From Alkalicoccus chagannorensis DSM 18086 (GTDB taxonomy: Bacteria; Bacillota; Bacilli; Bacillales; Salisediminibacteriaceae), in the NCBI RefSeq assembly GCF_000429725.1, contig NZ_AUCK01000001.1, forward strand, positions 432,251-496,250: 64,000 nt of DNA. The letters are read 5' to 3'. The first letter of the stretch is position 1, and each line of letters starts with the position of its first letter. Under the pieces are notes generated by a model. It searched no databases. It was not told where the DNA came from and was given only the letters and a program-made list of their open reading frames with translations. Shown one piece after another: positions 18,262 through 27,931 of this stretch. The position numbers were made by a program, and so were the translations under genes.

Positions 18262-18879
18262 TCATAGCAAGTTTTCCTCCTCTACACCAGTACCGACTGC
18301 CCCGTTTTGGTCGGATCGGAAGCGGATGACGAGAGCAAGTATAAAATCGACGAGAAAATGAGCAGTAATGACGGTAAGGAGATTTCCACTCCACATATAA
18401 ACGAGGCCGAAACCAAAACTCATCGCCGTGACGAAAAAAAGAAGCACCGGCTTAGAGAGATAGCGGATGTGGATGCCCGCGAAAAGCAGAGAGGCTGCGA
18501 TAATGCCGAACGTTTCCTGAAGCACACCGCGGAAAAGCCATTCCTCAGCCACGGCGATAAAGAAGGTAAGTACAGCAATCATCCAGACAGGCATCCTGGA
18601 AAAAATACGTTCATTAATTCCGCCGTCATCCAGCCAGGAAGATGGCAGCACAGCGTACAGCAGCCATTGCAGCAGCACGATCACGGCGGCAAACACGGTC
18701 CCTGCCGCTGCAGCGCTCCATTCCAACTCAATCAGCTGGAGCGGATACAGCGGATGGCTGAATACGATCCAACCGCCCGTAAAAGCAGCTGCGGCTATGA
18801 GCAGCTGCGTAAACCATACGTTCGCATAAACTTCTTGATCCGTCATTTGCTGGAGCAGTTCTGCCTGTTTGTTTTTCAT
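18262..18879 (-). CDS. ypbD: CPBP-family intramembrane metalloprotease (YpbD-like)
   Basis: About 205 residues with six to seven membrane helices. The CPBP (CAAX protease / bacteriocin-processing) motifs are present: EExxxR (Glu112, Glu113, Arg117 in AEEWLFRG), a histidine in FAGIHIRY, and HFLVDF near the end. Substrate unknown. ATG at 18879 follows GGAGGAGAG and overlaps the recQ stop as ATGA, so it is coupled to recQ. The order recQ then CPBP gene matches B. subtilis ypbC-ypbD. Confidence 0.85.
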   Translation of the reverse strand: MKNKQAELLQQMTDQEVYANVWFTQLLIAAAAFTGGWIVFSHPLYPLQLIELEWSAAAAGTVFAAVIVLLQWLLYAVLPSSWLDDGGINERIFSRMPVWMIAVLTFFIAVAEEWLFRGVLQETFGIIAASLLFAGIHIRYLSKPVLLFFVTAMSFGFGLVYMWSGNLLTVITAHFLVDFILALVIRFRSDQNGAVGTGVEEENLL

Positions 18880-20357
18880 GAACTCTCCTCCGGATACAAA
18901 AGCAGCTTCAGTCGATCCTGCCACGTTTCAACGTCAGGGGAACCCCCGCCCGGAGATACCGTGTCCGGGAGTGGCAGCGATTCACCGCAGTTCGTGCAGC
19001 AGAAGGACGGTTTATCTTGCTGCTTTTCACCGAAATGAGACAACAGCCCGCTGCGGATACACTGCCGCGAGGATAAGAGCTCATTCATCTGCTTCAATTG
19101 ATTTCTCTTATATTGCATGCGGCGCTGATAGCGCTTATTCAACTCCTGTATTTTCTTCAGGGCGTCCGGCGCCTCCCGCAGCCGATTGTTCTCCAGGAGG
19201 CCGAGGTCCTCCAGGTGTACACGGAGCATCTGCAGCATGTCATCAGATATCTCCAAAGGAAGTTGGAGCTCATCCAGCGTGTGCCCCGCAGCGGCAGCTG
19301 GATAGAATGTATGCTCCAGCCAGCCATCATCCGGGTATTCCTGTTCAATAAAGCGATGCGGCAGAAAAGGGTCGTCCGGGGCGTGGAGGATCACGCTTCT
19401 TGCCTGGTGTCCATCCCGGCCTGCCCTGCCGATTTCCTGCACAAACTGCTCGATGGATCCGGGCATGTATGCATGAATAACGGTTCGGATATCCGGTTTG
19501 TTTACTCCCATGCCGAAAGCATTCGTGGCAAACAGCACCTCTGCCTGATTGTATAGAAACTGGCTCTGGATCAGCGTCCGCTCACTGGAAGGCAGTCCCC
19601 CATGGTAAAAGGCCGCCCCGTCCAGCAGCGCCGCGCCTTCTTCCGCTTCCAGGCGGGTGCCGGTATACACGAGGCATGGCTTCTCAACTTTGGAAAGATA
19701 CGTCGACAGCATCTCCCATTTATCTTTGGCGGATGCAGTGTCCCTTTTTTCGAGAAAGATATTCTCCCGGTCTACCGACTGGCGGAAGACACAGCTCCTC
19801 TCAATGGATAACTGCTGGCAGATATCTTTCTCTACTTCAGGAGGTGCTGTCGCTGTCAGGGCCAGAACAGGCGGGCTTCCAATTTTTTCTCTGATGCTGT
19901 CGAGCCGCCTGTACTCCGGCCGGAAGTCGTGCCCCCACTGGGAAAGACAATGTGCCTCATCAACGACGAAAAGCGATACGCTGCGCTTGTTTAATCTGTC
20001 CACAAGCCACGTCTGCTGAAGCATTTCCGGCGACACATAGAGAATGGAGATGGATTCTATGTTTTTCAGAACCTGTTTTTTTTCCTTTTTGTTCTGTGTA
20101 CTGTTGACGAAATCTACCTGCCTTTCCCCCATCATCTTCAGCTGATTCACCTGATCCTCCATCAAGGAAATGAGTGGAGAGACAACGAGAACCATTCCTT
20201 CGAAAACGTGGGATGGAAGCTGATAGCACAACGTTTTCCCACTGCCGGTCGGCAGGATTCCGAGTGTATGCCGTTGTTCCAGTACCGAAGCAATGACTTC
20301 CTTCTGTCCAGGTCTGAATGAAGCGATGCCTACTTTTTTTAACAGTTCCTGCATCAA
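18876..20357 (-). CDS. recQ: RecQ-family ATP-dependent DNA helicase (short form)
   Basis: 3'-5' DNA helicase of 493 residues. Walker A TGSGKT lies at residues 37-42, DEAH at 133-136 followed by the RecQ signature QWGHDFRPEYRR, and the motif VI region with QEIGRAGRDG. A zinc-binding part ends in CCTNCGE. There is no HRDC domain, as in the short B. subtilis paralogue YpbC. Translation start overlaps the ypbB stop (ATGA), so ypbB-recQ-ypbD form a tightly coupled unit. Confidence 0.94.
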   Translation of the reverse strand: MMQELLKKVGIASFRPGQKEVIASVLEQRHTLGILPTGSGKTLCYQLPSHVFEGMVLVVSPLISLMEDQVNQLKMMGERQVDFVNSTQNKKEKKQVLKNIESISILYVSPEMLQQTWLVDRLNKRSVSLFVVDEAHCLSQWGHDFRPEYRRLDSIREKIGSPPVLALTATAPPEVEKDICQQLSIERSCVFRQSVDRENIFLEKRDTASAKDKWEMLSTYLSKVEKPCLVYTGTRLEAEEGAALLDGAAFYHGGLPSSERTLIQSQFLYNQAEVLFATNAFGMGVNKPDIRTVIHAYMPGSIEQFVQEIGRAGRDGHQARSVILHAPDDPFLPHRFIEQEYPDDGWLEHTFYPAAAAGHTLDELQLPLEISDDMLQMLRVHLEDLGLLENNRLREAPDALKKIQELNKRYQRRMQYKRNQLKQMNELLSSRQCIRSGLLSHFGEKQQDKPSFCCTNCGESLPLPDTVSPGGGSPDVETWQDRLKLLLYPEESS

Positions 20358-21379
20358 GCTTCCTCCTTCTTCTGTCGTGCAAGCGTCAGCCGGATCTGAA
20401 AATAATCGACATCTTCCTGCACGCTCTCTTTCACCTTCTTTAGTTTCGCTTCACCTCTAAGAAGTGCTTTGGCTCGAAGAATCACGGTTTCTTTTTCCTC
20501 CGGCAGAAATGCCCTGATTGGAAAATCAGGATCGGAGATAGCAAGCTCGACAAGGTGATCTTCGATTGTACTTCGTTTCAGCTGCCTTATTTCGGCAAGT
20601 TGATCCATGTCTAGACATTTTCTCTGAAGAAGCATTCTCGTTTTTTCAGCAGATTCGGTCCAGCTTTTTTGATTGACCGGGGGGAATAAAGCTTCCATTC
20701 CTTCATCTGGACCATCATGCAGCATGCGGTGCAGAGAGGTTCGGAATAGAAAATAGGAAGCCAGCTGCTCGTCTTTCGGACGCATCTGGGTCAGCGTGCG
20801 GCCCTGCAGACGGCTTCCGCTCAGCTGAAAAACAAACAGGTCTGCTTCCTCCTGCGGAATCTGATTCATAAATTTATAGAGAAAGCGGTATAATGTCGCG
20901 CGTCCATCTGGATGATGCTTCCAATAGTGCCGCACGGATGCTCTTGCTTCTCTATCCGCATAGACGGGGTAAAAAACCTGCTGTTGATCGGCCCGCCAGC
21001 TGTACAGCTGCACCGCGAGAGACAGACGCATCCAGAGCTGCTGCGCCTCTCCATTCCATTCCCACCGCTGTGCGTGATACGGATGATCTTGAAAGAACCG
21101 TTCGGCCTTCTCGGCTCTGCGCCGGCCCGTTTCTCCTAAAAAGACGCAGCCGTCTGATTCCATCAGGTCGCCACGATTTTTCATCGCCTCTAATATGCGC
21201 TGCAGGTCAGCTTCCGGTATGTGCTTTAAGCTTCCGTACCATCTGTTCAGCTGAAAGAGCGAAGCATCCTGAATGGACTGCCCGGACCGCTTGCCTCTGA
21301 GCAGATGAACGGCTCCCATAGCGGTTCTCATTCCGTTCATTCGTCCCGTGATCATGGATAAAAAATCGACTGTATTCAT
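20354..21379 (-). CDS. ypbB: YpbB-like helicase partner protein
   Basis: 341 residues, charged and helical, with a C-terminal segment (STIEDHLVEL, around residue 265) that reads as the helix-turn-helix domain found in YpbB. The gene precedes recQ with a 4-base overlap, as in B. subtilis and most Bacillales. The conserved pairing suggests it works with the short RecQ. No catalytic motif is visible and the biochemical role is unknown. Confidence 0.85.
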   Translation of the reverse strand: MNTVDFLSMITGRMNGMRTAMGAVHLLRGKRSGQSIQDASLFQLNRWYGSLKHIPEADLQRILEAMKNRGDLMESDGCVFLGETGRRRAEKAERFFQDHPYHAQRWEWNGEAQQLWMRLSLAVQLYSWRADQQQVFYPVYADREARASVRHYWKHHPDGRATLYRFLYKFMNQIPQEEADLFVFQLSGSRLQGRTLTQMRPKDEQLASYFLFRTSLHRMLHDGPDEGMEALFPPVNQKSWTESAEKTRMLLQRKCLDMDQLAEIRQLKRSTIEDHLVELAISDPDFPIRAFLPEEKETVILRAKALLRGEAKLKKVKESVQEDVDYFQIRLTLARQKKEEA

Positions 21380-21446
21380 CGCTTGATCTCCCTTCTTCAG
21401 GAGTGTTGAAACAAGAAAGATGATATCATATTACCTTTCTCAACTG

Positions 21447-21475
21447 TTGAAATATGAGCATATTAGGAGTAAAAT
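21447..21475 (+). promoter_or_regulatory. Sigma-A promoter of fer
   Basis: TTGAAA (21447-21452) and TAAAAT (21470-21475) with a 17-base spacer, about 70 bases upstream of the TTG start of fer. Confidence 0.75.
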
Positions 21476-21498
21476 ATGAAGGCGAAGCTGATGAATGA

Positions 21499-21795
<297 letters not shown>

Positions 21796-21885
21796 TTTCT
21801 GGCAGCTGCACTCAAAAACTGAACGGTTTTACATGAAGCCGTGAAAGGAAGCGCGGACTGCTCTGCCGCTCCCACTTCTCCCATT

Positions 21886-21914
21886 CCGCCGGTACAACTG
21901 CCGGCGGTTTTTTT
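21886..21914 (+). terminator. fer terminator
   Basis: CCGCCGG/CCGGCGG stem (21886-21892, 21901-21907) with an 8-base loop and a run of seven Ts. Confidence 0.9.
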
Positions 21915-22110
21915 ATTCCTCCCAACCCCGGTAACCAGGCATCCGGCTGAAGCCGCTCGAACCTGCGCCCCTCTTATGATGAAAGAAAACATCCCCCAGG
22001 CGTCCACACGAAAAAAACTTTTGCTTTTTGAGCGTGTACTACCCAAATTTTCTGAAAAACGTGTTACGATATAAAAATCATAAGAGAAGAAAGTGAAGGT
22101 GGGTATACTC

Positions 22111-23712
22111 ATGGTTGTTAAAGATGAGAAAAAGACATTCACTGTACTCGTATCAGATGCAATGAGTGCAGAAGGACTTCAGCCTATTCTGGAAAGTTCA
22201 GCGGTGAACGTAATCCAGGAATCGATTGATACAACCACGACTCCTCTGGACGAAGTAGATGCCCTGCTGATCCGCAGCGCAACGAAAGTGACAGCACAGG
22301 TTCTGACTTCAATGCCGAATTTGAAAATCATCGGCCGCGCCGGTGTCGGCGTGGACAATGTGGATATTGATGCAGCAACTGCTCACGGAGTCGTTGTCGT
22401 CAATGCACCCGATGGCAATACCATCTCTACTGCCGAGCATACGTTCGCGATGATGGCATCCCTCGTCCGAAGCATCCCTCAGGCGAACCAGTCTATGGAA
22501 GATGGACGCTGGGACAGAAAAAAGTACCAGGGCGCGGAACTATACGGGAAAACCCTCGGTATCATCGGTTTTGGGCGCATAGGCGCCGAAATTGCTTCCA
22601 GAGCCAGAGCCTTTAGAATGAATGTGCTTGCCTTTGATCCTTTCCTTACACAAAGCCGTGCTGAAAAAAATCATGTGACAGCAGTCTCTCTCGAGGAAAT
22701 CCTGGAACAGAGTGATGTCCTCACGGTACACACTCCCCTGACGAAAGATACTAAAGGCCTCCTTAATGACGAGACGTTGAAGCAGACGAAACCCGGTGTT
22801 TTCATCCTCAACTGTGCACGCGGCGGCATTATCGATGAGGATGCCCTTTTCCGGGCGGTGGAGTCTGGTCATGTCCGAGGTGCTGCGATCGATGTTTTTG
22901 AAGAAGAACCGGCGCAGAATCATCCGCTCACGAAGCTGCCTCAAGTGATTACGACACCACATATCGCTGCTTCAACCTCAGAAGCCCAGCAGAATGTGGC
23001 AGAGTCCGTCTCAAAAGAAGTGCTTGATTATTTATGCGGGAGCCCTGCGCCTCATGCGCTGAACCTCCCTTATCTTGATCAGGATGCATTTGAAAAGTTT
23101 TCTCCCTTCACCAAGCTGACAAAAACACTCGGCGATACCGCTTCCCAGCTTTTTAAAGAGCCGGTGAAGCAGGTGGAAATCAGCTATGCTGGCGAAATCT
23201 CCGACCAGGAAACCGGACTCTTCAACCGAAGCTTTCTTGCCGGTTTCTTCCGTCATAGAGTGGACGACTACGTCAACGAAGTGAATGCGTCGGTTGTGGC
23301 AAAAGAACGCGATGTTGAACTGCTGGAGCGGCACGAAAGCGAATCAAAAGGTTATGCGAGCTTCGTCAAAGCAGTCGTCCGCGGTGAGAGCCGGGAAATC
23401 CATGTGCACGGCACATTCAGCAGAGAAATCGGCCCCCGCATTGTTGAAATCAACGGGTTTCAAATCGACTTCCAACCAGCTCCGCACAGTCTTTACGTTC
23501 GTCATAATGACCGCCCCGGGGTGATCGGTAAAGTCGGCCAGCTTCTCGGCAGTCACGACATCAACATTGCTACGATGCAGGTCGGCCGTAAAGAAGAAGG
23601 CGGCGAAGCAATTATGCTGCTCTCAACAGATAAAGAATGCAAAGAACCAGTCATCCGTGCATTTGAGGAAATCGATGAAATCGTTTCGGTCTCCTCCATT
23701 GAGTTAGGTTAA
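22111..23712 (+). CDS. serA: D-3-phosphoglycerate dehydrogenase
   Basis: First step of serine synthesis, oxidising 3-phosphoglycerate with NAD+. The 533-residue protein has the catalytic and Rossmann domains (GRAGVGVDNVD; GIIGFGRIG), the Asp/Glu-His catalytic set around TTPHIAAST, then an intervening (ASB) domain and a C-terminal ACT domain. That is the long form common in Bacillus and is normally feedback-regulated by serine. ATG 22111 lies seven bases after AAGGTGGG. GTG 22093 is the alternative start. Confidence 0.95.
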   Translation: MVVKDEKKTFTVLVSDAMSAEGLQPILESSAVNVIQESIDTTTTPLDEVDALLIRSATKVTAQVLTSMPNLKIIGRAGVGVDNVDIDAATAHGVVVVNAPDGNTISTAEHTFAMMASLVRSIPQANQSMEDGRWDRKKYQGAELYGKTLGIIGFGRIGAEIASRARAFRMNVLAFDPFLTQSRAEKNHVTAVSLEEILEQSDVLTVHTPLTKDTKGLLNDETLKQTKPGVFILNCARGGIIDEDALFRAVESGHVRGAAIDVFEEEPAQNHPLTKLPQVITTPHIAASTSEAQQNVAESVSKEVLDYLCGSPAPHALNLPYLDQDAFEKFSPFTKLTKTLGDTASQLFKEPVKQVEISYAGEISDQETGLFNRSFLAGFFRHRVDDYVNEVNASVVAKERDVELLERHESESKGYASFVKAVVRGESREIHVHGTFSREIGPRIVEINGFQIDFQPAPHSLYVRHNDRPGVIGKVGQLLGSHDINIATMQVGRKEEGGEAIMLLSTDKECKEPVIRAFEEIDEIVSVSSIELG

Positions 23713-23754
23713 TTTTCCCAAGGTTCCATCAACCATAACGAAGCTGGTCCTTCC

Positions 23755-23790
23755 CCGTCAGACATTATGCTGGCGGGTCTTTCTCTTGTC
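23755..23790 (+). terminator. serA terminator
   Basis: CCCGTCAG/CTGGCGGG stem with one wobble pair, followed by a T-rich stretch. Confidence 0.65.
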
Positions 23791-24102
23791 GCGTGAACGA
23801 CCCGCGGAGGCTCGTATGACGGCCGAGCACGCCGCTAGAAGTCGGCAGTCTTAAACAAAAAGCAGCAGGCGCATAAACCAAGCTTTCTTTATGAGGAGCA
23901 GACACTTTTTGTGCTGACGACAACGTGGCTGCCTGCATACTTTGAAGACTGATATTCTCTTTAGCTGCCCCAACAAACATGGAAGATTATCAAATAAGGT
24001 CTACACGGTTGGCATCGATGTCCTACTCTGTTACAGTCAATTATCAACACTGTATCAAATGACTTATTCAGCGCCGCACCATAGTTTTATAGATTACGCA
24101 AA
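23791..24102. other. Intergenic after serA, no gene seen
   Basis: No coding frame. Positions about 23865-23945 have weak similarity to the dispersed repeat (AAACAAAAAGC start and a CAAGCTTTCTT box), too decayed to call. Confidence 0.3.
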
Positions 24103-24132
24103 TTGTCATGCATCCAACAGGTGTGATACAGT
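24103..24132 (+). promoter_or_regulatory. Possible promoter of the acidic lipoprotein gene
   Basis: TTGTCA (24103-24108) and TACAGT (24127-24132) with an 18-base spacer, 45 bases before the ATG. Confidence 0.4.
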
Positions 24133-24177
24133 TATACTCAGTAATGGGACTTATTCAAAGAAAGGTTGATATCGATT

Positions 24178-25059
24178 ATGAAAAAAATGACTCGCCGAGG
24201 TTTAATGACTCTCTCTCTTTCTACAGTGCTTGTCGCTGCAGCTTGTGGAGGCAACGAAGAAAACGGAGACAACAACAATGCCAACGATGTTAACGGTAAC
24301 GATAACAACGTTGAAGTAGATAACGATCCAAACGCTGCAGAGAATAATGATGCAGACGATAACATGAATAATGATAATGCCATGGATGATGATATGAATG
24401 GTGATATGAACGGTGAAATGAACGACGCGATGGACGATGAAATGCACGATGATATTGCCGACATGGACGGCGAAAACATCCTGGACATGGAAGAAGATGA
24501 AGTAGTCGCTACCATCAATGGAGAAGAGCTGACAGCAGGAGAAGTTCAGCAGAATCCACAGTTTGCTCAGATCCAGATGCTGCTTGATGAACAGGGAATG
24601 GAAGATGAGGAAGCTGACATGATGGTGATGCAGCAGCAGCAGTTAATCCTTGATCAAATGATCAACCGGGAGCTGCTCGCTCAAGAAGCAGAAGAGCTTG
24701 ACATTGACGTTGATGAAGATGAAGTACAAAATCAAGTCGAAGAGTTTGAAGCACAGTTTGAATCTGAAGAAGAAATCGATGAGTTCCTCGCTTCCCAGGG
24801 ACTGGAAGGCGATCTCGAAGAAGTTCTCCGCATGGATCTCCGCATTGCTGAACTCGTTTCTCTCGATCACATCGATGAAGACGAGTACGATGTAGATGAA
24901 GATGAAGCTAGAGAACAATTTGAAATGGCCCAGATGCAGAACCCTGAAATGGAAGGTCAGGAATTCGAAGATGTAGAGGATGAGTTCATGAATGAACTGC
25001 GCCTTAGTCAGTATATCGAAGACCTTTATGAACAGGCTGACATTGAAATCCACGTATAA
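24178..25059 (+). CDS. Hyperacidic lipoprotein with SurA-N-like domain
   Basis: 293 residues. A lipoprotein signal peptide ends in the lipobox VAAAC. Then come about 70 residues made almost wholly of Asp, Asn, Glu, Met and Gly, and from about residue 105 a folded part (VVATINGEELTAGEVQ...) resembling the N-terminal domain of SurA/PrsA-type chaperones. No parvulin isomerase domain follows. It should sit outside the membrane as a folding helper or binding protein. Net charge is extreme and suits a salty exterior. ATG 24178 gives a natural signal peptide. The gene stands alone between two terminators. Confidence 0.8.
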   Translation: MKKMTRRGLMTLSLSTVLVAAACGGNEENGDNNNANDVNGNDNNVEVDNDPNAAENNDADDNMNNDNAMDDDMNGDMNGEMNDAMDDEMHDDIADMDGENILDMEEDEVVATINGEELTAGEVQQNPQFAQIQMLLDEQGMEDEEADMMVMQQQQLILDQMINRELLAQEAEELDIDVDEDEVQNQVEEFEAQFESEEEIDEFLASQGLEGDLEEVLRMDLRIAELVSLDHIDEDEYDVDEDEAREQFEMAQMQNPEMEGQEFEDVEDEFMNELRLSQYIEDLYEQADIEIHV

Positions 25060-25072
25060 ACAGTACCAAGTT

Positions 25073-25106
25073 GAGGCTTCCCGTACTGGGAGGTCTCTTC
25101 TTTTGT
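25073..25106 (+). terminator. Terminator after the acidic lipoprotein gene
   Basis: GAGGCTTCCC/GGGAGGTCTC stem with wobble pairs, then a T-rich stretch, 14 bases past the stop. Confidence 0.65.
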
Positions 25107-25308
25107 ACTGATCGGTGTAGAGACAAAGGCCTCCTGCCCATGCAGGCAATCCCGGAAAACTATTTTTCGCTCGTCTTACGATTTCTCAGCAAAAAAAGAC
25201 CGTTTCTCCGACGTTTAAAGTCACGATATCTAATGTGACAACGGGTTGCGTTATTTTCAGGATATTTTCCACCGGATAAAGTTATTTGCTTCACAATGCT
25301 CTTTCAAG

Positions 25309-25436
25309 AAAAAAAGCGCTGTGCGCGTTTCATTTGCAACCGCGTGCGCTGCAGGCTTTGTGAGGGATAAATGCATGTTTAATTTCCCGTACTTCCCTCG
25401 ATCCTGCTCCCCTGTCATGACAGCTTATACGTTCCT
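25309..25436 (+). repeat. Dispersed structured repeat, diverged copy H
   Basis: Keeps the order of elements (AAAGCGCTGTGCGC, GCGCTGCAGGCTTTGTGAGGG, ATTTCCCG) but has many substitutions. It ends eight bases from the terminator at 25444, as the intact copies do. Confidence 0.55.
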
Positions 25437-25443
25437 GCAGATC

Positions 25444-25489
25444 AAAAAAGAACCACGCTGGAGAGCAGGCCCCCAGCGTGGTTCTTTTT
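25444..25489. terminator. Strong bidirectional terminator
   Basis: Fifteen-base-pair stem AAAGAACCACGCTGG with its complement, an A-run before and a T-run after. On the minus strand it ends the adenosyltransferase transcript. Confidence 0.9.
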
Positions 25490-25590
25490 ATGATGATCCT
25501 ACGTGCATACAGACAAACCGGTGCTCAGAAGAGAATCGGCCGGCTTCAATTGAAAGCCCTCAAAAGAGCTTTTCTCCCGCAAGACTGTCG

Positions 25591-26151
25591 TTACTTAAAC
25601 TCATTCCCGCCGCGCTTGTACAATACATCGCTTCGGCCCGCTCTTGCATTCACCGCTCTTGCTGCAGCGAAGAAATAATCGGAGAGCCGGTTTAAGTAAG
25701 GAAGTGCCTGTGGAGCAACTTCATGCTCATCTTCAATCCCGCTCACTAGACGCTCTGCCCTTCTGGCAACGGTACGGCAGACATGGAGCTGCGCAGCGGC
25801 AGACGTTCCTCCGGGAAGAATGAAGGTTTTTATTTCTGGAGCTTCTTCCCAGTACGTGTCGATACTGCTCTCCAGTCTATGGATCGACGTCTCTGCTAAA
25901 GCCCACGTTCTTTTTCCCGTGACGTCGGCGAGATCGCCTCCAAGGTCAAACAATTCATGTTGAATCTCGATCAGCTCTGCAACCAGATCTGCGTACAGTT
26001 CGTTCTGCTCCAGCATGACGACTGCAGCCCCTAAAAAACTGTTGAGTTCATCGACTGTACCGTACGCCTCAACGCGTTCATTCGTTTTACGGACCCTTCT
26101 GCCAATCAGCTGCGTTTCCCCTTTATCCCCGTGCTTTGTATAAATCTTCAT
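25591..26151 (-). CDS. Cob(I)alamin adenosyltransferase, PduO type
   Basis: Transfers the adenosyl group of ATP to cob(I)alamin, making adenosylcobalamin. 186 residues with the N-terminal ATP-binding TKHGDKGET and the conserved LNSFLG and VCRTVARRAERL segments. ATG 26151 follows GAGGAGG by 6 bases and lies inside the 3' end of resE (29-base overlap), so it belongs to the resDE transcript. Its product is the chromophore needed by CarH-type photoreceptors, one of which is encoded at 14.2 kb. Location behind resE is not the B. subtilis arrangement. Confidence 0.93.
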   Translation of the reverse strand: MKIYTKHGDKGETQLIGRRVRKTNERVEAYGTVDELNSFLGAAVVMLEQNELYADLVAELIEIQHELFDLGGDLADVTGKRTWALAETSIHRLESSIDTYWEEAPEIKTFILPGGTSAAAQLHVCRTVARRAERLVSGIEDEHEVAPQALPYLNRLSDYFFAAARAVNARAGRSDVLYKRGGNEFK

Positions 26152-27931
26152 ATTCAGCCTCCTCATTTATGTCATCCGGCAGGTAGACACTGAACGTCGT
26201 ACCGGCACCTGCTTTACTATGCACCTGCACTTTTCCGTTATGAGCTTCTACAATGTTTTTTACGATAGATAAGCCAAGCCCCGTTCCGGACTGACTTCTC
26301 GTCCGCGCTTTATCCGCTTTATAAAATCGTTCAAATACAAACGGGATGTCTTCTTCGGGGATACCGGCTCCTGTATCCTGAACTTCCAGACGAACACCGC
26401 TCTCCTCCTTCACCGTTCGGAACAGTACCGTGCCCCGTTCCGACGTATGACGGATCGCATTATCGATTAAATTCGTCATCACCTGCTCAAGCCTGTCCGG
26501 ATCAGCGTAGATAAACGCCTTTTCTTCGCTGATGTCCCCACGGAGATCAATTTGCTGATCGGAGGCAACAACCTGAAACTTCCGGATGATTTTATCTGCA
26601 AATGTAGGAATATCGATTTCTTCTTTCGTCAATGTAATATAGCCGGCTTCCATACGCGCCAGATCGAGCAGTTCATTGACGAGACGGCCGATCCGCAGCG
26701 ATTCGTCGTAAATAATACTAGCCATCTCTTTTTTCTCTTCCGGTGTCTCGACTATGTCATCGACAATTGCCTCACTGTACCCCTGGAGCATGGATATCGG
26801 GGTCCTTAATTCGTGGGACACGTTGGCGATAAAATCTTTACGAAGCTTGTCGTGCCGTCGTTCTTCTGTCATGTCCCGAAGTACGGCGACAGCCCCTCGA
26901 ATTTCTTTATCGTCATATAACGGCGTCATCAGAATCACCCAGGATCTTCCCTGGATAGAGTATTCATCTGAATGTTCCCGTCCGGTTGTCATCACATTCT
27001 CAAGAAGCAGCTGCAGTTCTTCCGGTTCTGCCTTATCCGGAAGGCCATGCTCATACCTCCACGCATCCAGGAACGTATCCGCCTGCGGGTTCGTGACCAT
27101 CATGTCGCCTGCACGGCTGAATGTCAGGACGCCATCTGCCATGGAGCTTAAAATACGGGCCAGCTGTTCCTTTTCTTTATTCAATGCTTCAATGTTCGTA
27201 TTGAGTGCTCTTCCCATGCGATTAAAAGCCATCGCAAGCAGGCCGATTTCGTCTTTGGACTGCACGGGTACCTTTGTTTCAAAATTTCCTTTGGCCGCTT
27301 CCAGGGAAGCTGTCCGCATTTGACGCAGGGGTGCTGTGATTCTCGACGAGAGAAAAAAAGCAAATACCGTCGTCAGGATGATAGCAATACCTGCAGAAAA
27401 AAAGATAATCTGTTTCGTCTGATCCGAAGCTTCCTCAATCACATCCAGAGGCTGATACAGATATAGTGCCCCTTCTTCACCATCCGCAAACTGCACCGGT
27501 ATGCCGGCAATCATCATTTCTCTATCCTGATACTGTCCCTCCGGGGTTATGTAGCCGGATCCCGTCACGGCCTCCTCCCCCTCTTCCAGGACGGAAGCAA
27601 GCACTTCATCTTCATAAAAGGAAGATAACGGCAGACGCTCCTCGTCTTCTTCATCTGTATACCAATAGCCATCTTCTCCGACAAGCAGGGCATTGGAGGA
27701 GTAGGAACCGGAGATAGTTTCACTCAGTTCCAGCGCTTCTCCTCCCGTCGTTTCATCTTCCAGAAACGTCACAATCAAGTCCGCGTGATTGATCAGCTCG
27801 TCTTCCGCCTGTTCGTAGTGAAACCGCTCAAAATACTCAAGAAGCAGCACGGTCAGAACGAGCAGGACGACCGAAACAAGCAGCAGAATCGTAAACCAGA
27901 GTTTGCCGACGACACTGCGCCAGAACATCAT
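26123..27931 (-). CDS. resE: Sensor histidine kinase ResE
   Basis: Membrane kinase that senses low oxygen or respiratory state and phosphorylates ResD. The 602-residue protein has two membrane helices (about 9-30 and 175-195) enclosing an acidic extracellular domain. HAMP, a PAS domain, the HisKA motif FIANVSHELRTP and the ATPase motifs NLIDNAIRH, DTGAGIP and GTGLGLS follow. It starts by ATGA overlap with resD and runs into the adenosyltransferase gene. Confidence 0.95.
   Translation of the reverse strand: MMFWRSVVGKLWFTILLLVSVVLLVLTVLLLEYFERFHYEQAEDELINHADLIVTFLEDETTGGEALELSETISGSYSSNALLVGEDGYWYTDEEDEERLPLSSFYEDEVLASVLEEGEEAVTGSGYITPEGQYQDREMMIAGIPVQFADGEEGALYLYQPLDVIEEASDQTKQIIFFSAGIAIILTTVFAFFLSSRITAPLRQMRTASLEAAKGNFETKVPVQSKDEIGLLAMAFNRMGRALNTNIEALNKEKEQLARILSSMADGVLTFSRAGDMMVTNPQADTFLDAWRYEHGLPDKAEPEELQLLLENVMTTGREHSDEYSIQGRSWVILMTPLYDDKEIRGAVAVLRDMTEERRHDKLRKDFIANVSHELRTPISMLQGYSEAIVDDIVETPEEKKEMASIIYDESLRIGRLVNELLDLARMEAGYITLTKEEIDIPTFADKIIRKFQVVASDQQIDLRGDISEEKAFIYADPDRLEQVMTNLIDNAIRHTSERGTVLFRTVKEESGVRLEVQDTGAGIPEEDIPFVFERFYKADKARTRSQSGTGLGLSIVKNIVEAHNGKVQVHSKAGAGTTFSVYLPDDINEEAEYEDLYKARG

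Noticed and set aside
23865..23945. Possible further decayed copy of the dispersed repeat after serA
   Set aside because: Only short boxes match and the hairpins do not form. It also lacks an adjacent terminator of a minus-strand gene, so it is not counted.
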